Origin: an uncultured Clostridia bacterium
GTDB taxonomy: Bacteria > Bacillota > Clostridia > Christensenellales > UBA1242
Length of the DNA stretch: 64,000 nt
Direction: 5' to 3'
Assembly: GCA_937925475.1 (NCBI GenBank)
Contig: CALEWH010000022.1
Coordinates: 96,346-160,345 of the forward strand
Shown one piece after another: positions 6,390-21,300 of the stretch; position 1 is the first letter of the stretch, and each line of letters begins with the position of its first letter. The notes beneath the pieces were generated by a model, which searched no databases, was not told where the DNA came from, and saw only the letters and a program-made list of their open reading frames with translations. The translations under genes were made by a program, and so were the position numbers.

Positions 6390-9300
6390 TTACAACTGAG
6401 CACTCAAACACATTCCATAGTCAGGAGTGATACTAGCGCCAGTGTGGTCAGTATACAACATACAATTTCGGCAGTATCCATTCCATTCGTAGTAACCACT
6501 TCTTATAATAAATAAGTAAAGAGGATCGTCAGTCACATTTTCATCTACTGCATAATACCTTTCACAGCCTGTACATTGTATTTCATATCTTCCGTCTCCA
6601 ATGTCGATTGTACCGTACGAACGATTTTTGTTCAGCCAGCCGAATAACATTTTATCGTTGAATGTCTCCCATAACTTAACATTATCTGGAGTGTCCTTAT
6701 AATAGAACTTTAACATATTATAATTTGCAGTATTTCCACTACCAGCACCGCTTAGATTTAGTGATGTATTTTCCATCAAATTAATGTAGTTGGAATTTGT
6801 CCAATGACCTACAATGCTGTAATATTTATAATTAAGCAAACAAATATATGTAGTCGAATTTCTTGAACCAAATAGGCCATTGCTTATTGCATCACTGCTA
6901 AATACATTTATAGCATTAATACTACTTGTATAGATGCGTTTTAGATAAGATGATGCATTGTAGAATGCGTTCCTTTCTATTCCACCTTCGATTAATGTTC
7001 GTGGCAATCTTACTTCGCTTAGATGAGTGTTTTTGAATGCATTTTCTTTAATAGTAGTAATCAAATATCTATCATTATAGTATACAAGATCGTCTCTATC
7101 TAGATTTAATACACTCAAATCGCTTTCAATAGTTTCGTCATTAAGCACACCATTTTCTTTAAACTCTCTAATCACACCACGATATTGAGGAACATAAATC
7201 AAACTATATGTTCCATCAGCATAGTATGATTGGGCAGTACTAACCGAACTATTGTATTTAACATAGGCGTATTCACTAGAAGCATAATCAATTACGCTCC
7301 ATTTAGGACATTGAGAACATGTGTATTGCTTTCCACTTATATATGTGTAAGGAAATAATGAGCCTTCAGTACTATTTTCCACATAAATACTTTTATTTTT
7401 AATAATGGATTTTAGACTAGTGCCATCTTCCACACTAGGATTAGCACTCATGGATACTTCTCTAATATCATTTGTTTGTACCACATGCCCATCAGGACAT
7501 AGAATATCATAATAGTGATAATAAGCATAAGTACCAACAGAAGTAGAAGTAGTAGTTAATCTTTGCAATAATACACCGTCATACGAAGCATAAGATTGAT
7601 TCTTGTCAACATTTATTGATTTAATTGCTCGCATATTTTGGAATGCTGCTGGATCAATACTAGTCAAAACGTCATATCCACTGGACATCGTACCAGTTAT
7701 ATTAATTGTAGTAATAGATCTGTTATAATCAAAACTACCAGCGTGTATTTTTGTTACACCACAATTATAACAGTTAAGTTCGAAAGTAACACCGCTAGTT
7801 CCGCCCCAATTTTCAGGAACGTAGTACAAGCGTCCAGAGTCGTCACCATTAGCAACTCTTAACCATCCATCTTTAGAAGAATATATGCTTGTTCCGCCTC
7901 CGCCACCACCTGTTATGGTGATAGATTGTAAATATGTTGCACCTGTGAATGCACCATCTAGACTATTTGAATTAAGACCCACATAGCAATCAAATGTAAG
8001 GTATTTAATACTACTTCCAGCAAATGCACTTTCATTAATTTGTTTTATTTGATATGCTCTCATATACAAAGTAACATCTGTACTAACATTGTTTGCCATT
8101 GCTCCTTCTGCTATTTTATTTGCTCCAAGTAACATGTCACCAGTCAAATCAGTATACATATTGATCTTTGTAACAGATTTTGCTTCTGGCACTTTTAGTA
8201 GATAATAATCATAATCCAAGCCACCGGTATTGTTTCCATAAAGTATACCATCACGAGTCCAGTAATTAGGTTTTGATGTCACACCATCAGAATACAAGTA
8301 TTTTGCATAATCCTCAAGACCGTAAATTTTTATCTTTTCAAGTTTACTCATTCCACATAGATAAGTATCTATCTTATCAGCAGAAATATCTTCGTCATGA
8401 CCACCAACACTTCTTAAATCAGGACTAAATGAGATCTCTGTAAGTCCACTGCCATCTGCGAAGTGCATACCTATAAGCATCAATCCCTTTTCATTTTCAT
8501 CATAGCCGCTCAAAGTTTTCAAATTTGTACAACCACTAATTCCGTAGTCACCAATAGTTTTCATTTGTCCACTAAGCGTACTCAAAGCAGTCATATCTCT
8601 AAGGGCATTATTTCCAATAGAAACGGATGATGTCGAAGAAAGTTTAAGTGTAACGATTGTATCATTTGGTAGATATGTTGTGCAATTTTTAATTTCATTT
8701 ACTCTTTCAAGATAAACAAATTTCACATTAAATGCACCATTGTCACCAAATGGAGAATGTACACCATCTCCCATTTTAATAGTCTTAGTCATATCAAGTC
8801 CATTGGCAAATCTAATAGTATTATAGGTTACGCCCGGCGAATAACTACCACCTGTTGATGTATTGTAGGTACTAAGTATACTACCTAGATACGAATAGTC
8901 ATTTAGGATAAGTGTATTAAAGTTTTTAAGTGTTGTAGTTTGATTGATTTTATTTCCGCTACTACCCACTAGTCCGATATAATCAACACCAGTGATTTTG
9001 TTTCCATTTACATCATGCAACGGCATCATAATTGAAGAACGCAAACTACTTAGTTGAGCCAATTTAATACCCTTAACAATTCCGCCAGAAATATAGAAAG
9101 CAGAAGCTGGGGCTTCAATTATAACAAACTTGATATGCTCGTTTTCATCAGACGAAGAGTAGCTAAACAACAACGTTTTGCTATTGTAAGTACGCATTGC
9201 ATATTCTCTAGAGATATTTGTATATTGCCAACAATCAACATCATAGTCTGCTTGATAATATACAGTTACGAATACGCCAGAGTTTTGTGGGTTTGAGCGA

Positions 9301-12300
9301 AGTATTGCTTCGCTAGAACGCGGAATAGTCTTTCTCTCATTATTAATATAATAATAATGATAAAATCCTTCTTCGCTAGCCAAGAAAGGAACATTGCCCA
9401 TAAACCACACATTAGTGCTGTCTTCTTTGTTAGTGCTACCTTCTTTGTTTTCTATTAGTGACCAACCAGTTTTCTCTATTTTCGAGCCGAACTCGATTGT
9501 TCTTGCAAAATCACCTGAAGAACCATAGAATGCACCGGTACCTACCATTTCAATGTTTGTTAAATCTAAAGTTGTGCAGACACCATAAAGACCATCGTAC
9601 CACATCCTTTGCTTATATGCAAAAGCAAAAGGATCAATGGTTTTTATAGTTTCAAATGGTTGAATATCATCCCATCTATCATCACCAGCAAGTTGTTCAT
9701 ATGTGCTACCATCGCCATTAAGATAAGAAACCCAAGACCCACCTGATGCAAAATAAGCAGGACAATGTAGTAAAGTATCTTTTGTTTTATCAAATAGCAT
9801 TCCGTGTGACAACAACGCAGGTGATGATGATCGATAACAACCCCATGAGCAATAGTTTGTATTATATGGATCAACAACATATCCTACAAGTTTACTAGAT
9901 CCATCAAGTGACCAGGACAGACGAGCAATAGATGGATATTTATTGTTTGTATTATTTAAAATATCAGAACTAGAATCATATTTGTCCGTCATTGTATTTA
10001 TTTTTGTAATGTTTTTACCAATATAAATAAATTTGATATCACTCGGTTTGTATGTATAATTATTAATTGCACTATTTGCATGTCCACTATCATTAAAGTC
10101 TATTGTGTTTATCTTATAAGCATTATTACCTCTAAAGTTCCATTCTGGAATGGTAAGTTTTTCTGGCTTATTTGTAAAGAACTTTTGACTAGCTGCATTA
10201 TCAGTGTTGTTCCAACCTGTAATACTATAACCATCCTCAGAATAGGTAAATATACTATTGTCATAATTATCTTGTTCTGGGCCATAAACTGGATAGATTG
10301 CTATAAATCCTTTATCTTTGTTTTGAGGATCATTATCATGATCTTTAAGTGTCGAATATTTTGTACTTTTAATCTTTGAAAAGTCAGTAATTATTGTAAT
10401 ATAAGTAGTAGTATTAAAATTTGCACTATTGGTAGTAAAATTAGCCACCTTATACCATTCTCTCTTATAATTATTATTTTTATTAACTTTTACTGTTACA
10501 TATTCAATTGTTTGATTGTCTTTATGAGCATCATATTCTTTAGATGTACTATAGTAAATTTTTTGAGAGTAATACCCGTCTTTATTATTATTATCATAGA
10601 ATCTTTTATATCCATCTTTATCAATTTCTTTATTGAATACTACAATGGTGTACGCTGTGCGTTCAGTATTAAAAATAACTGACGAAGCATCAATAGTATA
10701 ATACTTATTATTCTTAGCCACCAACTTAACACTTGCATACTTGTTACTAATCTCAAAATTTTTATTATTAGTAAATCCAATATCTTGTGTTTGTCCAGGC
10801 AAGTATCTATAAACTATTCTATTGAAGCCTTTCCCATTTTTTACCAAGTCTTCATAATCGCTGGCCCAAGAGAAAGTACGATCATAATAATGTCTAGTTT
10901 TAACTTTAAATGAAGTACCCTCAACCACTTTTGTATTGCCATAAGAGTCCACATAAGAGTCCATACCATCATCATCAAATCGTAGCTCTCTTAATGTGTC
11001 AAGTTTTTCAAAAGATATAGTTAATGTACAGTTAACAATATTAAGAGTATTGTCTTCATATGGTATAAATTCACAACTTGATTCATTCCAAGAATAGCGG
11101 AACAAATCAGCATTGTTTGTGCCCACCAACCCATACAACCTATCAAATTTCATGTTATCCATGTTATCTTTATTAAGGACTAAAAACAAATTATTAGCGG
11201 TAAGATAATCACCATAACATGCTATTTTATTATTGTTGTTATCCTTTATACTACTCCACATTGAATCAGCGTCTAATTCGCTACTTATTTTCTCACGATC
11301 AAGATAATCTACTCCTTCAACATAATTTTCTCTCACGACAGCTTCACTTATATAATAAGGTCTTTTTAATACTGTATCATAGGTATATTGATTTATCGAA
11401 GCCGAAGTAAATACATCTTCCTTCATCCAATTTATCAATAATGTTCTAATTTTATTTATTTGATCATCACCGATATCATTACGATAGTATACACTATATA
11501 ACAATTTTGAATCACACTCTATTTTTGTGTAAGAAACACCTATATATGCTGTATTGTTATTAGTAGTGGTTGAAGAAGTTAATAAATTATACGTAATGTT
11601 TATTTCTCTGAAGTTAACAATACTTGAATAATCAGTTTCAGAAATATCTTCACCACCGCCAGGAACAGGTGTAATATCTCCACCAGAATCTTTGTTGAGA
11701 GATCCAGATGATTGTAGGCTGTTACCTTCTGGTCCAATTCTAATATATATGGTTTTTGATGGAATAGAAGCTGAAGCAGATTCATAAAAATTGATAACCA
11801 ATTTTGAATCTTCATATGTTAGTTTAACTATACCACCATCGTACCCATAACCACTTATTATAATACTATCTGACGAAATTTGTATTGAATCAACAAATCT
11901 ATTGGTACCATAAACTTTGCCATTACCTTCAAGTTCTCCAACATCATGTTGGAGATCAACATCTATAAAACCAATATTGTTTCTAAATTTGTCAAATTCT
12001 TTTTCATCTTTTTTATCTTTTAAATTGAATTCCTTATTGATTGCAAACGTATATTGTTGCGCTGTTTTTGTTATGAACTCAAAAACGATTGTTTGATCTT
12101 TATTAGTTAAATCTATATTAAAATCACCAACATTACTATTAGAAGTTATTGTTTTAGTTTTTCCATTATAATTTACGGTCGAATTACTACCACTAAATAA
12201 CCCCGACTCTTCTTCAATAATATTGTCGCGATAGCTTTCAATAATACTATTAATAGTAATATATCTAAACGTTGTTCCAAACGTATCATTATTAACTCCT

Positions 12301-15300
12301 AGATAATAACTATTTCCATATACAATACCATAAATTTTTTGATTATTTACAATCAAAGCATAAGTTTTAAGGCTTTCAATAGACATATTTACATTATTTA
12401 CTTTAACTTGAGCACTCAATGTTTTGTATTCGAAAGATTCAATTCCTACTATATTTGTATTGATTAATTCTCCAGAATCCAATTCACCACTAATAATAGA
12501 ACTACCATTAATATAACTATTTTTTGGATTTTTCATAACTAATATTTTTGAGGAGTTGGATTTCTTTGTGATAGTAAAGCCATCTTTAGGACCCGGCGTA
12601 TTAGCAGGATCATCAACTGATTGAGTATACTTCAATTCAAATATGCCATAATTGTTCCATTGAGGCTCGATAGAATACTTCAAGCCTTTTGGAAAACACC
12701 AATTATCTAGATTAAGCAATAGATGATTTCCATTATTTCTATTTACATCATAATCACTATTTGAAGAAGGTACATTATATTGAGTATAATAGCTATTCAT
12801 TGGAATATAAACTTCGTTTGAATCCAATGCCAACGTGTTAATTGTCAAGTTTTTAGTAGTATAACTTACACCATTAATACTAGTTGAACTAGCATTTTCT
12901 ATTTCCACCATACCTTCAGAACTATTATCCATGGAATACCAAGTAGAGTAACAAATTGTTAGATATATGGTAGAATTTAACATGACATCTAGCGCAATTG
13001 GGTTAGATATATTCACATTTGTATTTATTTGTTTTTGTCCGTAGTGATTATAATAAGTTATGTTGGTTATTTTAAATCCATAAGCATCATAAGCATACTT
13101 ATATGATGGATTATCACCAAACAAATAACTTATTGTCCCTTTAGATGTTTCTACTTGATTATTAGTTTTCATATCTTTAGATAAAAGTATGTCAGAAACA
13201 CTTCTTCCTAATTTAACTTCGTAGTTTTCTTGTACGTATACAGTTCTTAATTCAGTATACGAACAACAAGAAACGATAGTATGTTTCATGTCACCATAAC
13301 TGAATAATACACTATCACCACTAAATTCTTCAACCATACCATTATTGTTATAATAATATGTCGATCCTGATTCTTTTGAGATTAGTTTTCCATTGTCATA
13401 ATCCATATAACCCCAAAACAAATATCCACTTGGAGTCCAAATATTAGATGATTCGTACAAATCATTAAGTGTCCAGTTTTGTGCACTGACATCCCATAAA
13501 TATGGTGCATTGTTTGATTTAACTTTAATTCCATCTACTTTATCAAATAAGCGTATACCATTTTGTTCATATTGTAGATATGTAATCGAATAATTAATGG
13601 TAGCTTGTGTTTGAGCTGACAAACAAGGGTCTGTAACTATAGAAAACTCTTGAGTTTTCCAAATAATGTTAACCAATACTGCAAGACTAACATCATTATA
13701 ATTAGCATTATTGCCATCGACTATAAATCCATTATTGTCATCAACTGGCGACTTTGTTAAATTTTTACTTTTATCTATATAATACATATCATTACTTTGA
13801 GCAAAAGTATAAATCTTGTCTACATGGGCAGAATCAACATCCTTTAATTGTTGAATGATGGTATTTTTATCTATCTTTTTACCTTCCCAACATTTACCAA
13901 AAGGATACATTACCCTGTCATCATACCAATTATCGACACCATATTTACTTAGTACTTCTTTATCATCCTCAATAGTATAAATATAAACATTTACATTATA
14001 CGAATCTATAAATACTTCTTCCAAAACTTGATTTGTACTATCGATAATTATAGAAGTATTTGTTGGAGTTCCATTTTGATTAATAATCGATCTTATTTTA
14101 GTCTCAGTATCAAAATCAAACAAAGTAAGATAATTATTATTGTTTGATTTAAAATGTGAATACTGACTATTTTCGCCTATGCTCGAACATCCCATATTAT
14201 TTGAATATTTAGCACAATCAATAAGACTGATAATGTTGTTATTGCATTTTACAAATATTTTTCCTAGATCAAATTCTCCTTCAGGTAAATAAATTTCAGT
14301 TTGTTTTTCTATATCTTCTGCAAAGCGTGTCATTTGTCCAATATATAGATAAACATAATTATTACTATCTTTATCTAAGTTTGAATAAGTAGAATGCAAT
14401 TTAATACTAGACTTAGCATAACTTGTACAATCAATGCTCAATTCTTTTGATTCATTAGGTCCAAAGCAGTCACATAAAAATTCATCATATTCTTTAACAT
14501 AATTACTTGCATCCAATTTTAATTTAGTATCTATAATGTAATATATTTTTTCATCTACACAATCTTTTAGTAGTGTGAAGACTTGGTTTGTTTCATCGTA
14601 AACATAGCCGTCACCATTTACTCCACCATAATTGCTAGACAATGCACTTTTCAAATATTCGATCAACTTAGCTCGGATTGTATTAAAGTTTTCTTTTGCT
14701 TTGTATGTGTCTGTAAATGGATCACAGATTTTGTTTCCATTGTTATCCACAACGCTAATTGTGACTGAGTATGATTTTTCTACAAACAAAACTTCTACAT
14801 TTGCTTCATTTGTAGCGTCTACCCCACTAAGCGACTCAACTTGTTGGGTTGTGCCATTTGTGGTTATCGAATAACCATTGTGTTTGTATCCACCATTTGG
14901 TTTTGGTGTGATGCTAGGAATATTTGAATAACTTGTGTTTTTAACAACTTTAAATGTAACCCTCTCATACACCGATTCGCCTTGTACTTGGGTCGATGTA
15001 GATGAGTATTGAACATATAATTTGTTTCTATTTGCACTTATATCGGTATATGTAAAATATCCTTGCTCAGTACTATTTGTGCTGATAGCGACAAGAACTG
15101 CTGATTCAGTAACCGCAAGCACAGGAGTCGATGCGTCCAAAACACCATTTATAATGTGGTTGGAGATGTCCCAATAATAATCCACACTATCATAAGTGAT
15201 TGTGCCAATCATTATATTAGCAAATTTGGTCTTCAAACTTTCATCTATATGCCCACTCACAAGATATTCGTTGAATGACAATCCATTATATGTTGTAAGA

Positions 15301-18300
15301 CCTTTTGCGTATTCTTTAAAACCATCTATATCTGTCGCTTTAAAACTTTTTTCTGCTACTTTTATTTTTGGGTCAATATCTGAGGATGTAGCGATTGCAA
15401 ATGTAAAGCTTAGTGTTTGTTCTTGGAATATTACATAAACATATTCGTCTTTATTATCTTTGTTTACGACATATCTATTTGTCGCACTTTCTTTACTTGC
15501 AATCTTATTGCTTGTAGTAGGATTTGTGCCATCGTATATGCCTAGCAATTCATAACCATTTGCTACATCTACTAGTGTAAGATATATTTGATCGCCTTCA
15601 TACCAGCTAAAATTGCTTGCTGTCGAATCAACAGTAGTAGGAGTATATCCAGTAATATAGTTGTTTGCATCTTTGACTGCATTTTTATAATGCACTAGTG
15701 CATGACCATAATCACTATTTTCTTCTGATGTACTGCCATTATAGAAATATGTATAGTAGTTGGTCTCGTACCACGATACACTTGCAGTAACATTAATCAT
15801 CTCACTACCATCATTGATGATTGTATAAGTTTTGCTTATATTGCTATTTTTATAATAAGTACTATTATATTCTATCGAATATGTGAAGGATTTTGTGCGT
15901 TCCATTATCACGCGCAAAACTTTTAAGTCGCTGTATTTTAATTGTTTTCTATTGAAAGTTGTATAACTTGTATTCCTTTCTACAAAGTTTCCACTTTCGT
16001 CATATAAGCCCATTACGTATTCAATATTGTTTCCGCCATTGTTTATTGTAAGGGCAAGTATCCACGCGTCCGGGATATTGGCATCCACTTTAAACACAAA
16101 GTCCACATGACCATTTGAGTTGTTGAATATACATTTAAAATTCATTGTATTTTCAACAGCAAGTGTAGTGTCAGAATTTATTTCACTCCAATTCCCATTA
16201 TTTTTATTGTATTGCAATTTACCACAAACGCATGCGCTTGCAGGGACATATCTTACTGTATATTGTACAACACTGCTTGCATTAAGCACTTTAATGGTTT
16301 TTACACCAGCTACCACGCTATATTGAAGTTTGTAGAAGTGTGGGATTTTATAGATTGCAGTTTGATTTTTGTTGTAAGTTTCCTTTGAGCCATCACTGCC
16401 GACAACTTCGATTGTGCCATCACCAGCACTTGTGCTTTCGATCTCAAACTTTATTTCATATTCTTTGACTTTTTCAATGGCTTCTAGATAGATACTAAAA
16501 TCGTTTTTATCCCTAGAAGAAGCAAAACTTGCGTGTCCGTCTGCAAACATTGAAATGTCGCATGTGTTTACAATTTCGTTGTTGTAGATAAAGTTTGTGC
16601 CATTGTAAGTGATAGTAATGCCTTCGACTGATTTGTTTAGTCCAAGATATACTTTATAGCCAGCAAGTTCATAACCAGTGCTTAGGCTTAGTTTTTTCAA
16701 ATTGACAGTGTTGCTTGCAGAGAAACTATCTGTCAAAGCAGATGCATGCACACCTTCGTATGTCAAGAAATAGTGTTTTTCACTTATAGGATAAATCTCA
16801 ACATCTGAGTTAAGTGTATATCCACTATTTCCTATCTCAACTATCATTCCACTTGCATCTTTGTATCCCCAAATGTATTTAAAGTTTAGACCACCGACCA
16901 CACTTGTAGGAACTGTAGTAGAATTGCCGTCTTTATCAAATCTATATTCGACAAGAGTTTTTGGTGAATTAGCCGATATTTTATCGTTTGTAAGGGTTAT
17001 GCCATAGTCAAAATACCTGGTGCCCATTACTTTGTTTCCAGACAAATCCATATCATAATATGTGACTTCTACTTGTTTTGCCTTGATGTAAACAATAATC
17101 TCAATACTTTCTGATTGATACATAAACGACAATTTATATCCAGTAGAAACTTCTTCAATTCTTAGTTTAGAGAATGCTGTTTCTGCCCCGCCATTTATCT
17201 TATATGTAAATTTGTCGATACTATAATAATCTGGATTTGCATTAACAATGACTGTTCCTTCTTTTAGATAATAATCAGTGCTTATCTCTTGCGCACTTAA
17301 AGATTCAAATGTTTTATCTATCTTTGTAGCGTCTGTTTCGCTCGAATATATGTAAGCATATGGAGTATTGGTCAATGTTGTTGTGTTGTTTACGCTCATT
17401 TGTAGACTTGTTTGAAGAGCGTCAAATAGCACATCAATGGCACAATCACCAGTAAGCAAAATCGAATATTTGCCACTTGCGTCCGGACTAAGTGTAGCAG
17501 CACTTGCTCCACCCATAGTGTATGTCACACTAGTAAGCTTAAATCCTTTTTCAGGGGTCAACACAAACTCGAATGTGTCGCTCGATGAATAAGTAGTAAA
17601 GTTGTTGACACCATTTACTGCCTCACCATTGCCTACTTTGATACTTCCACCGATAAGTTCGGTCGAATACTCATCGCTTCCCGATTTACTCATCAATGTT
17701 GCAGTTACTGTTACTGGATTTAGTTTGAATACGCCATAAATCACAACATCATTTTCATATTTAAACACAATCGAACTACCAAGTTTTACAGCCGATGAAA
17801 GCGAATCATAAAAACCTGTAAATGTGTTTCCGTTTAGAGAAGTATATGTGATTTCGACTTGTCTACCATTTGCGTCAACAAATTTTGCTGTTCCGCCATT
17901 AGAATCAAATGTAAATGTGATTGTTGTGTCATAGTTTATTGAGTACACAGCAGGACTACTGACCGAACCCATAGATTCATTATTTGTAGCAAAAGAGATA
18001 TTGTAAGAGTTTACCACAAATTCAGGTGTAAAGTATATTTCAAATTGATTATTTGCACTCAGGATAATGTCATTTTCAGGACTTATGCCACAGTTTGACA
18101 AACTTGTACTGTCGAATTTGGATATCTTATATGTCTTATCGTTTCCACTTGTTTTGTACGAAACCGACCAACCTGCAAAAGAATATCCGGCTTTTGTAGG
18201 GTTTGCCACTGTGAATATATCGTTTACTCTGTATTTGTCTTTAAGAGTTTCGCTAATACTGCCATCTTCGTTTTTCACGATGATAGTATACATTTTTTCA

Positions 18301-21300
18301 TAAGTAGGACTAATCTTTATATAGTCCACCTTATCAAAATCACTTTGAATAAAGTCATTTTTCAAATACGATGTGTATAATTTTGTTTTAGTAGTGTTGC
18401 TTTTAATTACACTTCCGCCTTTGTAGGCTTCTATTAAATAGCCAGTATGCGAATAATTGTTTTTAACGACCGCAGTAAGGCTTACAAAGTTGGAATAAAC
18501 ACCATTTGCGCTAGATAGATTTGAAGTGCCATCTCTATAAATCAACCAATGTTCTTGATCGCTAGAACCATTATTTACTACTACTTTGTATAGTCTTTCC
18601 CACTTGCTATTTATAGTAATGTCACTAGTAAGCACCATATTTAGGTTTACATCACTGCCATCATATTGCCACGAAACAAATGTATTTTTTACTCCATTTG
18701 ATGTTTGGTCTTGTGGCATTGTGACATCACTTAATGTGTTTATGCGGGCATTGTATTCATAATTTTTAGTATCAATTTGTGATCCGTCATAACCTGTAAA
18801 ACTTACAGTAATTGTCTTAGGCACAACAACAAACTTGAAAGTAAGTGGAGTTGTGCTTGTCAATGTATACCCTATTCTAAATTCATCATAGTTTTCCGAA
18901 GCAGTAACCCATGTCCCTTCTATAAGTTGACCGGATTCTACGATATAGATGCCATATAGTTGCCAGTTTTGATCTGTTTCTAGGAAGTAAGTAATGTTAA
19001 GACTTGCCTTAGGATTGACTGACAATATCGAAGAACCTGAAATTGGATAATACTCTTCAATATTACAATTTTCTTTGTCTACTATTTGTACACCATATAT
19101 GTACTTAGCAGTAAGTCCACCATCCAGAGAAACTTCTTGACTCACATCTCTTCCGTCTACAAACTCGGATTTTTGAGTGATTTTTACATAGCCATCGATA
19201 AAGTTTACATAAAGTGTAGCGCTGTCTTTAAGTGCTGTAATAGTAAGAGTCCAGCCACCGTTACTTACTTTAATGTCATCTCTTGATACAGTACTAAGTG
19301 AAACAAAATTTCCACTAGAACCTTGAATGTACCAGCCGTCAAGCATATATACTTTATTTTGGTTTGAAGGGTCTTTAACTGTGATAGTGTACACCATAGC
19401 TCCAGATTCTGCACTATCAGAAACTGATGAAGTCGCTTGTCCACCAACAGTCAAAATTTCCCAATTGACAACTTGGTCATTGTGTCTAACAGTAACATTT
19501 AGACTTACCACATCCTTATCGTAATTAAAGCCAATAAGGATATTGCTTACATATTTAAACTCACCATTATTTTTGATTGTTTCGTCAGACCAACCATTGC
19601 TGTATTGGAATAGCCAGTTTGTAATTGAGTAATTTATATTTACACGATTAGCCTTTATGCTTACAGTAACTTCTTCGGTTGTGCGTGTGGTCAAATCTGT
19701 AATATGTTTGAAAGTGATAGACCAAGTGTTATCGCTTGCACTTACTGTGTAAGTAGAACCCGCTTCAACAGTATACTGTTTGCTGTCTGCATAATTTTTA
19801 GAGTTTGAATAAGTAAACTCAGTCGAATCTGGATTTGACGCAAACGAAATGGTCATAGTTGCTTTTTCCCACGCTGGGAATACAAAAATGTCTTTTTGAT
19901 TAGGTTTGTTTTGGGCAAGGAAGTCACTAACATTAAATTTGTGTGCAAAGTTTACTATTGTGCCATAATGGTCGCCCGCAACTCCGTCTTCTGAGTAGCA
20001 AAGATAGAAGCCTTTAAGAGTGTGTCCGTCTTTTTGATAAATGGCGGTAGCTTCGCTCTCGCTCATCAAAGTAAACTCTTCATTTAGTTTTATCTTTTTA
20101 TTGTCATGACCTGCTGCTTGTGATTGATTTGATTCAGCACCTTTATATTGCACCGAATAAAAGTCTTTATAAACCGCTCTAATTGTAGTGTCTTGATAGT
20201 ATTTGTTTTGAACACCAAAATCAACAGCAGTGCCATCTTCAAGTTCCCACGAGTCAAAATATGCATTTGCAGTGTCACTTGTTGTAGCATCTGCTGGAAG
20301 TGAAATCACTTTGCCCGCTTTATATTTTTCTTGTTTACTATATCCAGTCGCTTCAATAACAAAAGTAACTTTTATTGTTTTGATTGGATACAAGTGGATT
20401 TCTTTTGTAGTCAAATATTGACTTGCAAGATCACTTGTAAGAACAAATGTAAATTTGGCGTCGTATGAAGTAGTTGCGCTAGGATTGTAGACATAGTCTG
20501 CTCCCGACATTACAAAACCTACATATTCGTCGCCATACACAAATTCGTTTGTATCTTCTTCTACAAGTGTGTATTCGTCTTTATCCTTAAACTCGCCAGC
20601 ATTTGTTAGGTTTTCCCACACGACAATTTTGTACTCGTCAAGTAGGATTGGCGAAAGTGTAACATTTGTAGTAATTGTGAAGTGGTCAGCCATATTTTTA
20701 ATATAGTTGTAACCGCTTCCACTTGTAATTGCTTTGTACTTGTTTCCATCTTGGTCAGCCCAACCTACAAACACCTTGCCCGCTACTTTGTCACTTACTT
20801 CCAAGAAAGGTGTGTTGTTTAGACCAGCACCTATGACTTTGCCGTCTTCTGCATCAATGGTTTGATTTGCTTTGCCAAAAGCACTTAGGTCATAAGTAAG
20901 TTTTAGCACTTTTTTGTAGACAGTAGTAAGAGTAAGTGTTTGTGTAACTACTCCCACTTCGATCTTTCCATCTACTACATTGTATGTCTTATTGTTTGCA
21001 TCTTTAAATTGTACAAAACTATATTGGATTCCATTTGCATCATATATTGTTTGACGAGTAGTATCAAAATCAATATCTGGTGTATTGCCATACTCGATTG
21101 ATATACTATTTCGGCTATACTCTGACTCATTTACGTCAGTATACACAATAGTAATTGTAAGTGTATCAGCACCCCATTCGACTTCAAACACGATATCTTT
21201 TGTGTCTGGGTTTCCAAGACCATTTATATCTGTAGTAGCACCCGGATCAAATGTTTTGTTGCCATATTTCCAAGCATTTATATAGTGTCCAACTTTTATA

